A stretch of DNA of 44,231 nt, from contig JAEYSQ010000025.1 of the NCBI GenBank assembly GCA_023434465.1, positions 1 through 44,231 on the forward strand, given 5' to 3'. This DNA comes from Actinomycetes bacterium. Lineage in GTDB: Bacteria; Actinomycetota; Thermoleophilia; Solirubrobacterales; 70-9. Below, piece by piece: positions 1 to 7,153 of this stretch. Numbering within the stretch: the stretch's first letter is position 1; the number at the start of each line of letters is the position of its first letter. The notes below the pieces were generated by a model. The model made no database searches and was not told the origin of the DNA. It worked only from the letters and a program-made list of their open reading frames with translations. The translations under genes were made by a program, and so were the position numbers.

Positions 1-1082
1 ACCTCGAACATCCGCTCGGTTTCCTTGCAGTCTCCGAGCACCGCTTCGACCCGGCTGAAATGACGCTCGGCGACCATTTCCCGTTCGATCTGGAAGAGGT
101 TGTCCTCGGCGTGGTCGAGCATTACCAGCAGCTTCGGGCCGACCAGGCCGATCTGACGGCACAGCTCCTTGCCGATCGAGCCGCCGGCACCGGTCACCAT
201 CACGACCTGGTCTTCGAGGTAGGCGCCGACCCGGGAGAGTTCCATGGTCACCGGGTCGCGGCCGAGTACGTCTTCGACCTGGACTTCGCGCAACTGCTGG
301 CTCAGTTGGACCCCGCCGCGCAGGAGCTCGAAGACCGTCGGCAGGGTGCGGACCCGGATCTGTCGATCACGGCAGGCCGCCACGACCCTGGCCCTGAGGA
401 CACCGGGCGCCGAAGGGATCGCGATCATCACTTCGTCGGGCTCAGTCTCGTCGAGGATCGTTTCGATCTCGTCGGTGGTGCCGAGCACCGAGATCCCCTG
501 GATGCGCATGCCGCGCATGTCCTTGTTGTCGTCGACGAAACCGATCGCGGTTTCCCCCAGGTGAGGGTTGAGCCGAAGCTCCCGGACCACCATCTGTCCA
601 CCTGAACCTGCTCCGACGACCAGTACCTCGCGACCGCGGGCGATCCGGTTGCCCTTGTTCGGCCGCTCCTTGAAGAGACGGGTGCCGAGCCGGGCTCCGG
701 CAATCAGGAAGAGGGTGAGCAGAAAGTCGGTGACCGCCACCGAGCGGGGCAGGTCGTGCTTGAAGGGCTGGATCACCGTGAACAGCACGATCAGCAACAG
801 GCTCGAGACCGAGACGGCCTGGATGATCCGGGCAATGTCGCGACCGCCCACGAACCGCCACCACTTCTGGTAGAGGCCGAAAAGGAAGAAGACGATCAGC
901 TTGCCTGCGATCACGAAGCCGACCGATTGCAGGAACAGATCCATGTACCGCTCGGGGATCGTGCCGGGCTCGTCAAGGAAGCGAAGCTGGAAGGCGAGGA
1001 AATACGCGAGCGCGACGAGCAGGCCGTCACCGGCCATCTGCATCAACTGGTATCGGCGCAAATGGAAGTCTGGGCGTCGCAT
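1..1082 (-). CDS. Nucleoside-diphosphate-sugar epimerase/dehydratase, CapD/WbpM/FlaA1 type (3' end cut by window edge)
   Basis: The first 360 codons are present; the C-terminal part lies outside the window. The start MRRPDFHLRRYQLMQMAGDG is followed by hydrophobic membrane segments up to about residue 130. Next comes a CoA-binding-like Rossmann domain (REVLVVGAGSGGQMVVREL, about residue 150), and then the start of the extended-SDR catalytic domain with its nucleotide-binding glycine motif MVTGAGGSIGKELCRQI. This order is that of the large membrane-anchored UDP-GlcNAc 4,6-dehydratases and C4/C6 epimerases that begin capsule, O-antigen or glycan-modification pathways. The ATG at 1082 was chosen because a TAGAAT -10-like box ends 11 nt upstream; a GTG six codons or fewer further up is possible. 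It is divergent from uppP. The exact sugar substrate cannot be read from this fragment. Confidence 0.88.
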   Translation of the reverse strand, partial: MRRPDFHLRRYQLMQMAGDGLLVALAYFLAFQLRFLDEPGTIPERYMDLFLQSVGFVIAGKLIVFFLFGLYQKWWRFVGGRDIARIIQAVSVSSLLLIVLFTVIQPFKHDLPRSVAVTDFLLTLFLIAGARLGTRLFKERPNKGNRIARGREVLVVGAGSGGQMVVRELRLNPHLGETAIGFVDDNKDMRGMRIQGISVLGTTDEIETILDETEPDEVMIAIPSAPGVLRARVVAACRDRQIRVRTLPTVFELLRGGVQLSQQLREVQVEDVLGRDPVTMELSRVGAYLEDQVVMVTGAGGSIGKELCRQIGLVGPKLLVMLDHAEDNLFQIEREMVAERHFSRVEAVLGDCKETERMFE

Positions 1083-1093
1083 GGAAGCCACGG

Positions 1094-1099
1094 ATTCTA
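1094..1099 (-). promoter_or_regulatory. Putative -10 box (TAGAAT) of the CapD-like gene
   Basis: TAGAAT on the minus strand lies 11 nt before the ATG at 1082. No Shine-Dalgarno sequence lies between them, so the transcript would be leaderless or nearly so. No convincing -35 is visible. Confidence 0.35.
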
Positions 1100-1166
1100 C
1101 CCCGTAGGTACCATCCCCGCTCTTATTTCGAGTTCGGATGACAGCCGGCGCGCAACCGGCCACGCG

Positions 1167-1970
1167 GTGGTACTCGGTCTGGTCCAGGGTCCGGCCGAGC
1201 TGTTGCCGATCTCCAGTTCGGCCCATCTTGCAATGCTGCCGAGGTTGCTGAAGTGGGATCCGGACGAGCTTGACCCCGAGCTGCAGAAAAGTTTCGAGGT
1301 CGCGCTTCACGGCGGTGCGGCGCTGGCGCTGCTGATCACCCGGAGGGGAGAGATCCACACCGAGGCGAGCGAGTTCGACCTGCGGCGGGCCTCGGTCCTG
1401 CTGTTCTCCTTCCTTCCCGCAGCCGCTTTCGGTTACCGCTTCGAACGGATCATCGAGTCGAGGTTCGGCGGACCGGGAATGACCGCGGCGGGCCTCATTC
1501 TCGGTGGCCTGGCGATGGCCCTGGCTGACCGAAAGCCCCAGACCAGGGGCAAAGGTGAGGCAGGGTGGAAAGATGGTCTGGCTCTGGGGGTCGCCCAGGC
1601 CGCGGCCCTGATTCCCGGGGTCTCACGCAACGGCGCGACCCTGACCGCAGCCCGGCTGCGCGGATTCTCGCGTGACCAGGCCAACCTGCTTTCGCGCACG
1701 GTCGCTTTGCCGGTGATCATCGGCGCAGTCGGGTTGAAGGGCGTCCGGCTCGCCCGGCGCGGGATCTCCCGGCGCCAGGCCCGCTGGCTGGCGATCGGCA
1801 CCGGGACCTCGTTCCTTTCGACCATGGCCGCAACCGACCTGATCCGGATGGTCGAAAGGGACCGCGCGCTGGCCCCCTACGCCGCCTACCGGGCCTTCTT
1901 CGGCCTGCTGATTCTGGCCCGCCTGGCCGCCGACCGAAAGCAGGGTCAAGGCACCCGGCCCGCCGAGTGA
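1167..1970 (+). CDS. uppP: Undecaprenyl-diphosphate phosphatase UppP/BacA
   Basis: This integral membrane phosphatase recycles undecaprenyl pyrophosphate to the monophosphate carrier used for peptidoglycan and surface glycans. The family's first motif is at the extreme N-terminus (GLVQGPAELLPISSSAH, with the Gln/Glu pair Q..E), and the second, PGVSRNGATLTAARL, lies in the middle. About seven hydrophobic segments follow the family pattern. The reading frame stays open far upstream, but that part is antisense to the neighbouring dehydratase and not UppP-like. GTG at 1167 is the only usual start close to the first motif; it gives 267 aa, slightly short at the N-terminus and without a clear ribosome-binding site. 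A non-standard start a little upstream (an ATT or ATC codon near 1113-1125) cannot be excluded. Confidence 0.85.
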   Translation: MVLGLVQGPAELLPISSSAHLAMLPRLLKWDPDELDPELQKSFEVALHGGAALALLITRRGEIHTEASEFDLRRASVLLFSFLPAAAFGYRFERIIESRFGGPGMTAAGLILGGLAMALADRKPQTRGKGEAGWKDGLALGVAQAAALIPGVSRNGATLTAARLRGFSRDQANLLSRTVALPVIIGAVGLKGVRLARRGISRRQARWLAIGTGTSFLSTMAATDLIRMVERDRALAPYAAYRAFFGLLILARLAADRKQGQGTRPAE

Positions 1971-2029
1971 CCGCGTTCTCATGTTGAATCAATTGCGATG
2001 AGCCGTTTACCGATTGCTGGACACCGGTC

Positions 2030-3049
2030 ATGAGCAACGCTCCCGGCGAAGACGCCTATGCGAAGGCGGGGGTGAGCCAGTCTGATGCCGACCTCGCGGT
2101 GAGCCGACTCGTCGCCGCCCTGTCGACCGCCAACCTGGGCCGGGCTTCGCGTCAGGTCGACCTCAAGGGGCACTACGCCGCGGTGATGCGACTCGACAAC
2201 AAAACCGGGATCGCGCTTTCCACCGACGGGGTCGGCACCAAGCTGCTGGTCGCCGAGGAGCTCGGGCGGTTCGACACGGTCGGCATCGACTGCATCGCTA
2301 TGAACGTCAACGACATCATCTGTGTCGGTGCCGAGCCACTGGCGATGCTCGACTATCTGGCGGTCGAGAAGGCCGACCCGGAGATGTGCGAGCAGATCGG
2401 CGTCGGTCTGGCCCGCGGGGCCGAGCTGGCGGGGATCGAGATTCCCGGCGGGGAGCTCGCTCAGATCGGAGACCTGGTCAAGGGTTTCGACATCGCCGGC
2501 GCCTGCTTCGGCACGGTAGCCCTCGACTCGATAATCGACGGGTCCGGGGTCACCCCATCCGACGTGGTGATTGGGCTTCCGTCCTCCGGGATCCACTCGA
2601 ACGGTTACACGCTGGCCCGCTCCGCGGTCGCCGGAATCGACCTCAACGACGACCGGCTCGGTCGTCCGCTGGGCGAGGTCCTGCTCGAGCCGACCGAGAT
2701 CTACGTGAAGGCCGTCATGGAGCTGCTCGCTTCCGGGGCCCGGGTCCACGGGCTTGCCCACATCACTTCCGGCGGTCTCGACAATTTGCTCCGGCTGAAG
2801 GCGGAGGTGACCTACGAGATCACCGACCCGCTCGCACCGCAACCGATCTTCGAACTGATCGCCGAACGAGCTGATGTGCCGCCGGCCGAGATGTACGAGG
2901 TCTTCAACATGGGCTGCGGATTCTGCGTCGTGGTCCCTCCGGAGGACGAGGAGACAGCCCTCGAAGTGCTGCGCGGCCATTATCCGGAAGCCCGCCGGAT
3001 CGGTGATGTGGCGGCCGGGGACCGCAAGGTGATCCGCCACTCCCGCTGA
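2030..3049 (+). CDS. purM: Phosphoribosylformylglycinamidine cyclo-ligase (AIR synthetase)
   Basis: PurM makes aminoimidazole ribonucleotide from FGAM with ATP in cytosolic purine synthesis. The 339-residue product has the AIRS family layout: DAYAKAGVSQSDAD near the N-terminus, the glycine/aspartate core STDGVGTKLLVAEEL, the MNVNDIICVGAEPLAMLDYLA signature, GLPSSGIHSNGYTLAR, HITSGGLDNLLR and EVFNMGCGFCVVV. Length is normal for the family. The ATG at 2030 is the first start and directly precedes the conserved region. No other purine gene is adjacent; uppP lies 59 bp upstream on the same strand, so a shared transcript is possible but functionally unrelated. Confidence 0.97.
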   Translation: MSNAPGEDAYAKAGVSQSDADLAVSRLVAALSTANLGRASRQVDLKGHYAAVMRLDNKTGIALSTDGVGTKLLVAEELGRFDTVGIDCIAMNVNDIICVGAEPLAMLDYLAVEKADPEMCEQIGVGLARGAELAGIEIPGGELAQIGDLVKGFDIAGACFGTVALDSIIDGSGVTPSDVVIGLPSSGIHSNGYTLARSAVAGIDLNDDRLGRPLGEVLLEPTEIYVKAVMELLASGARVHGLAHITSGGLDNLLRLKAEVTYEITDPLAPQPIFELIAERADVPPAEMYEVFNMGCGFCVVVPPEDEETALEVLRGHYPEARRIGDVAAGDRKVIRHSR

Positions 3050-3263
3050 CCTTTTTCGACCGGTTGCCAGAGCCGGTTTGAGTATCAGCTCACTGCCACG
3101 GTTTCGTTGGCAGAAACCAACACTTCAGACCTCCTGCGGTCGGTTCATACTTGGAGGGAAGCGATTTGACGAATTTTTCCCGAGATTGCCCGCCCCGCTG
3201 CGGGATTTCACCGCTCCGGATAGCCTCCGGCGCCTATGAGCTTTCGCAGGCAAAAACGGTGAA
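3050..3263. other. Intergenic region with overlapping small hairpins between purM and the kinase gene
   Basis: No gene is visible in these 214 bp. They hold ACCGG...CCGGT (about 3059-3077), CTGCCA/TGGCAG (3093-3113), GTTGG/CCAAC (3106-3121) and CCCG-CTG-CGGG (3194-3204). The second and third stems share bases and cannot form together. None is followed by a U-rich tract, so none is a textbook intrinsic terminator. Confidence 0.4.
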
Positions 3264-4772
3264 GTGACGCACCCGCCTGCCAGCTCTCAGATGATCGGGA
3301 CGGTCCTTTCGGACCGGTACCGGCTCGAGGCCAAACTCGGGAGCGGGGGCATGTCCACCGTGTACCTGGCCCGGGACGAGGTACTCGACCGCCCCGTCGC
3401 GGTGAAACTGATGCACCGCGAGATGACCGAGGAGAAGGACCAGCTCGAACGCTTCAACCAGGAAGCGCGGGCGGTGGCGAAACTTTCGAATCCGAACGTG
3501 GTCGCGGTAATCGATGCCGGCGAGGACCAGGGACGTCCCTACATCGTGCTCGAGTACGTTCAGGGCGAGACCCTGAAGCAGCGGATCGCGCGGGTCGGTG
3601 CCCTGGATGCGACCGAAGCTCTGGCCTACGGGCTGGAGGTCGCGCAAGGGCTCGGAGTCGCCCACGAGCGCAACATGGTCCACCGGGATGTCAAGCCCCA
3701 GAACGTCCTGATCGATTCGACCGGCCGGGCCAAACTGACCGATTTCGGGATCGCCCGTGAGCTCAACGACGAGGGGGTCACGGCGACCGGCCGGGTTATC
3801 GGCACCACCGATTACGTGGCGCCGGAGCAGGCCATGGGCAAGGACGTCGACCCCCGTTCCGACATCTACTCGCTCGGCATCGTGATCTTCGAGATGTTGA
3901 CCGGGGACGTGCCCTTCGAAGCCGACAACCAGATCGGCGTCGCGATGAAGCACGTCAACGAGGACCTGCCGGACGTCCAGGCGATCCGGCCGGACATCTC
4001 CGCCGCTTCCGCCCGCGTGGTCGACCGGGCGACGACCAAGAACCCCGAGGATCGCTACCAGTCGATCGACGAAATGGCCGAAGATCTCCAGGCCGCCCTG
4101 GAGGTCGAGGCGATCCGGGCCGGCGGGACGACCGGCGAGGCGACTTCGGTCCTCGACGCGGTTGCGCCGCCCCGTCGGCAGATCCCGACCTCGAGAACCT
4201 CACCGTGGCCGGCGGTCGCCATGCTGCTCGTGGCACTGGTGATCGCGGCCGGCACGGCGTACTTCATCTCCCGCGGGGACACCGGCGGTGGGGGTGGCGG
4301 CGGAGCCGGTGGTGGCGGCGCGAGCGAGTCCCAGATCTCCCTGGTCGGGGCCAGCGACTATGACCCGCAGGGCGATGACGAGGAGCATTCCGAGGAAATC
4401 GATTTCGCGATCGACGACGACCGCTCCGCTTCGGCCTGGACCACCGAGACCTACGAGACCGATGATTTCGGCGAGAAGTCCGGGGTCGGCCTCTATGTCG
4501 ACACCGGGGAGCCGGTCGAAGCGACCGAGATGGAAGTTCGCACCCCCACCCCGGGCTGGACACTCGAGGTTTACGGAACCAATGAGCCGATCCCAGAAGA
4601 CGTGGCCGACTGGACCCGCCTCGCCCAGGTTCCCGAGGTGGAAGAGCAGCAGCGGATCGACCTGATAACCGCCGGAGTGAAGTACCAGTACTACCTCCTC
4701 TGGATCACCGACCCGGCCGAAGTGGATTCGGGCTTCGGAGTCGCAATCAGCGACATCCGCCTCTTCGGCTGA
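3264..4772 (+). CDS. Transmembrane Ser/Thr protein kinase with extracellular discoidin-like domain
   Basis: The 502-residue product has a complete cytoplasmic Hanks-type kinase domain (about 18-282): glycine loop GSGGM, VAIK-type lysine K48, HRDVKPQNV at 140-148, DFG at 160-162 and APE at 186-188. One membrane segment follows (about 315-335), then a Gly-rich linker (341-352), then an outer domain of about 145 residues. The outer part (ASAWTTETYETDDFGEKSG...GVGLYVDTG...LEVYGTNEP) resembles the F5/8 type C (discoidin) jelly-roll fold seen in some actinobacterial kinases and MviN proteins, so it may sense a glycan or surface ligand; that is inference. GTG at 3264 is used here; ATG at 3291 would still keep the whole kinase domain. 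It stands alone, apart from the kinase cluster at 7-16 kb. Confidence 0.9.
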   Translation: MTHPPASSQMIGTVLSDRYRLEAKLGSGGMSTVYLARDEVLDRPVAVKLMHREMTEEKDQLERFNQEARAVAKLSNPNVVAVIDAGEDQGRPYIVLEYVQGETLKQRIARVGALDATEALAYGLEVAQGLGVAHERNMVHRDVKPQNVLIDSTGRAKLTDFGIARELNDEGVTATGRVIGTTDYVAPEQAMGKDVDPRSDIYSLGIVIFEMLTGDVPFEADNQIGVAMKHVNEDLPDVQAIRPDISAASARVVDRATTKNPEDRYQSIDEMAEDLQAALEVEAIRAGGTTGEATSVLDAVAPPRRQIPTSRTSPWPAVAMLLVALVIAAGTAYFISRGDTGGGGGGGAGGGGASESQISLVGASDYDPQGDDEEHSEEIDFAIDDDRSASAWTTETYETDDFGEKSGVGLYVDTGEPVEATEMEVRTPTPGWTLEVYGTNEPIPEDVADWTRLAQVPEVEEQQRIDLITAGVKYQYYLLWITDPAEVDSGFGVAISDIRLFG

Positions 4773-4806
4773 CCCGCCACCCACCCTTCAGGCGCCTCCA
4801 CCTCGA

Positions 4807-4853
4807 CGGTGCCGCAGGTTATGCACCGGATCCGGTCAAGACCTGCGTCACCA
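4807..4853 (+). repeat. 47-bp palindromic repeat, copy A (degenerate right arm)
   Basis: The left arm CGGTGCCGCAGGTT (4807-4820) is identical to that in copies B and C. The 19-nt centre is ATGCACCGGATCCGGTCAA, and the right arm (4840-4853) matches at 11 of 14 positions. It lies between the convergent ends of the kinase gene and the DUF559 gene and carries the latter's stop codon (4848-4850). As RNA it would form a strong stem, so it may act as a two-way terminator. Orientation is set by the asymmetric centre, TGCACC-N6-GGTCA. Confidence 0.85.
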
Positions 4854-5852
4854 CCGAACGGATTCGTCGTCGGCCGGAAACAGCGGGCATTGGAGGAGGG
4901 TGGCCTGCTGCCTCAGCACCGCCCAGAGTTCGGCTGCGGTCCTTTCCTCATGGAGATAGCGGTCTTCCCAGGTGAAGCGCACCACTCGAAGGCCCAGGGT
5001 TTCCAGCTCGATTCCTTTCCTGTGATCGCGCCGGTGGGACTCCTTGCCGCTGTGGGTCCCATATGGATCGAGTTCGACCGCGAGGCCAAGGTGCTTCCAG
5101 AGGAAATCGGGAATATGGCGCCCAACCGGATGATTGACGAGTGGCTTCGGCATGCCCTCGCGGCGCATCATCGCCAGGAAGTCGATCTCGGGATCCAACG
5201 TCGCATCAACGAACACTGGATCCCACTCTTCGATCTCCTTCCTGAGCTTGCCGATTCCCTTGTGTCCGTTCGAAACGTCCACGATCGATCGGAGTCTGTT
5301 CCAGCAGGAGCTCCGCTCCTTCTCGCCCTGGGTCAACACCCTGACGAGCTCGGCCGGAGTCGCGGTCGCGGCGTAGTCCCTTATCGCCCGTTCCGATGTC
5401 GTCACGCGAATTCCGTCGACGACGGAGACATGTTCGGGTGGAAGCAGACGAGTTTCGTGGCGGACGACTTCCAGGCCAAAGCGGTCGTTCTTCCACCGAT
5501 CTGAGGCGAGGTCGCGGAAGGCACCGGACTCGCCGGTCAGGTGAACGACGGAAGGTTCTCCAGCCATTCCGTGCAGGGCCAGGGCGCTGCGATGCGAAAC
5601 GACGACGTCCGGAGAAACCGACGCCAGAGCAGCCCGCATCTTTCCCCGCATCGAAAGCCTCGTTCCGGGCAAGGCAAACGAGCCCCTGAGGATCGGCAGC
5701 AGCCTTCCGGTCTCCTTCCGGTGCTGGATCATCCTCCAGCTGAGCCCCGCACTGAAGAGGACTTCGAGCGTCAGGATCCCATCGTTCACCGACGCCAGCT
5801 CCAGCAGCTGCCTGTTCAGCTCGAGTTCGCGATCGGTCGTTCTCGATTCCAT
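4848..5852 (-). CDS. AbiEi-like N-terminal domain + DUF559 (PD-(D/E)XK nuclease-like) protein
   Basis: The 334-residue product starts with a winged-helix-like region (about 15-70, LELASVNDGILTLEVLFSAGLSWRMI...GRLLPILRGSFALPG), as in AbiEi-type antitoxins and related transcription regulators. A middle region has the recurrent SHRSALALHGM and TTSERAIRDY motifs. The C-terminal DUF559 domain (about 235-320) has DFLWKHLGLAVELDPYGTH, giving the D...ExD core of PD-(D/E)XK/Vsr-like nucleases, and ends in LRVVRFTWED. Such proteins are common and often multicopy in actinobacteria; their role is not settled. No toxin partner is adjacent. Copies A and B of the 47-bp palindrome bracket the gene in inverted orientation, and its stop codon lies inside copy A. 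A GGGGGG tract abuts the ATG, so the ribosome site is unclear. Confidence 0.82.
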   Translation of the reverse strand: MESRTTDRELELNRQLLELASVNDGILTLEVLFSAGLSWRMIQHRKETGRLLPILRGSFALPGTRLSMRGKMRAALASVSPDVVVSHRSALALHGMAGEPSVVHLTGESGAFRDLASDRWKNDRFGLEVVRHETRLLPPEHVSVVDGIRVTTSERAIRDYAATATPAELVRVLTQGEKERSSCWNRLRSIVDVSNGHKGIGKLRKEIEEWDPVFVDATLDPEIDFLAMMRREGMPKPLVNHPVGRHIPDFLWKHLGLAVELDPYGTHSGKESHRRDHRKGIELETLGLRVVRFTWEDRYLHEERTAAELWAVLRQQATLLQCPLFPADDESVRW

Positions 5853-5876
5853 CCCCCCACTTTGAGGCGTCTTCGC

Positions 5877-5900
5877 TCACATGTGGCTCGACAGGTGTGA
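5877..5900. promoter_or_regulatory. Imperfect inverted repeat upstream of the DUF559 gene (possible operator)
   Basis: TCACATGTG (5877-5885) faces CAGGTGTGA (5892-5900); 7 of 9 positions are complementary, with the outer five perfect. It lies 25-48 bp upstream of the DUF559/AbiEi start, where an autoregulating winged-helix protein could bind. That use is inference only. Confidence 0.25.
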
Positions 5901-5969
5901 CGATTGTGCACGCGACTTCGTCACTGTCGTCCCCTCACTGTCCGATTCGCCAGCACCGGCTGCCGCCAA

Positions 5970-6016
5970 CGGTGCCGCAGGTTATGACCGGATCCGGTGC
6001 ACAACCTGCGGCACCG
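5970..6016 (-). repeat. 47-bp palindromic repeat, copy B (perfect arms)
   Basis: The arms CGGTGCCGCAGGTT (5970-5983) and AACCTGCGGCACCG (6003-6016) are perfectly complementary, extended to 15 bp by A5969/T6017. The centre holds the 12-bp palindrome ACCGGATCCGGT (5987-5998). Read on the minus strand the centre is GTGCACCGGATCCGGTCAT, the same orientation rule as copies A and C. It sits 15 bp past the ddl stop and 117 bp before the DUF559 start. Confidence 0.93.
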
Positions 6017-6031
6017 TGGGTCAATTGCTGG

Positions 6032-7069
6032 TCAGAAGGTGTGTTCCGAATCCGACCGGGCCCGGGCGAGAGCGAGCTCGGCGAGGCGGTCGCAGAGTTC
6101 GGGGTACGCGAGCCCGGTGGCTTCCCACAGCTTGGCGTAGACCGAGGTCCGGGTGAAGCCGGGGATCGTGTTGATCTCGTTCAGGAGAACCCGGGGCTGG
6201 TCCGGTCCGGTACCTGCCTCCTCGCTGCCGGACCGATTCGGGTCGCGATCGGCTCGCTCGACGAAGAAGTCACAGCGGGCGAGACCGGAGCAGCCGGCCA
6301 GGGTGAAGACCTGGGTGGCGAGGTCGCGGACCGATTCGGTCGTTTCCTGGTCGAGGTCGGCCGGGACATCGATCCGGGTGCGGCCCTCGGTGTACTTGGC
6401 TTCGAAGTCGTACCACTCGTCGTCGGTCAGGATTTCGCCAGGCAGGGAGGCCTCCGGCTTCTCGTTGCCGAGCACCGAGCACTCGATCTCGCGGCCCGAG
6501 GAGTTAGCCTCGATGATCACGCGGGGGTCGAACCTGGCCGCTTCCTCGACTGCGGGCACGAGACCGGCCGGCTCCGACACCTTGCTGATTCCGACGCTGG
6601 AACCGAGCCGGGACGGCTTGACCCAGAGCGGGAATTCGAGTTCCAGCGCTGCTTCTTCCCAACCCGGCGTGAAAGCCTGGACAAAGCCGACCTGGGGAAT
6701 CCCGTGAAATCCGCAGAGTCGCTTCAGGGTCAGCTTGTCCATGCAGACCGCGGAGGCGAGCACATCCGACCCGGCGTACGGGATGCCGGCCGTGTCAAGG
6801 GCACCCTGGGTGACTCCGTCCTCGCCGAAAGGTCCGTGGAGGATCGGGAAGGCGACATCGACGGTCAGCAGGTCACCGCCAACCTCCAGACCCTCGCCGG
6901 CCCGGATCGAGACGGGATGTCCTTCGTATATCCAGGTTCCCGACTTTTCGATGAGGATGCGGATCACATCGTGGCCGGCGGCAGCGAGACCATCGGCGAC
7001 GGCCTCGCCGGACAGGAGCGAGATGTCGTGTTCACTGGAGCGGCCACCGCTGAGGACTGCGACTCTCAT
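6032..7069 (-). CDS. ddl: D-alanine--D-alanine ligase (copy 1)
   Basis: This ATP-grasp ligase joins two D-alanines for the peptidoglycan stem. The 345-residue product starts MRVAVLSGGRSSEHDISLLSG, the canonical Ddl N-terminus; the 23 codons open upstream do not look like Ddl, so ATG 7069 was chosen. Further marks are HGPFGEDGVTQGALD, WVKPSRLGSSVGISKV (ATP-binding loop), YDFEAKYTEG (the omega-loop Tyr typical of D-Ala-D-Ala rather than D-Ala-D-Lac enzymes), CDFFVE and LLNEINTIPGFT (metal and ATP ligands). It is the last gene of the kinase/cell-wall cluster, 84 bp beyond the pknB stop. A second, more divergent ddl lies at 33143-34066. A TATCGT -10-like box 9 nt upstream suggests it may also have its own leaderless start. 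Confidence 0.95.
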   Translation of the reverse strand: MRVAVLSGGRSSEHDISLLSGEAVADGLAAAGHDVIRILIEKSGTWIYEGHPVSIRAGEGLEVGGDLLTVDVAFPILHGPFGEDGVTQGALDTAGIPYAGSDVLASAVCMDKLTLKRLCGFHGIPQVGFVQAFTPGWEEAALELEFPLWVKPSRLGSSVGISKVSEPAGLVPAVEEAARFDPRVIIEANSSGREIECSVLGNEKPEASLPGEILTDDEWYDFEAKYTEGRTRIDVPADLDQETTESVRDLATQVFTLAGCSGLARCDFFVERADRDPNRSGSEEAGTGPDQPRVLLNEINTIPGFTRTSVYAKLWEATGLAYPELCDRLAELALARARSDSEHTF

Positions 7070-7153
7070 CAGCCAGGAACGATATTTGGTTGGGGCGAGG
7101 CCGGACCCGCGGGTGAACGAAGTTGCGCTCCAAGGCAATCTGGGTCGGGCCGG

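Noticed and set aside
756..1166. Upstream extension of the uppP frame
   Set aside because: It runs antisense through the divergent dehydratase gene, is very charged and lacks any UppP likeness.
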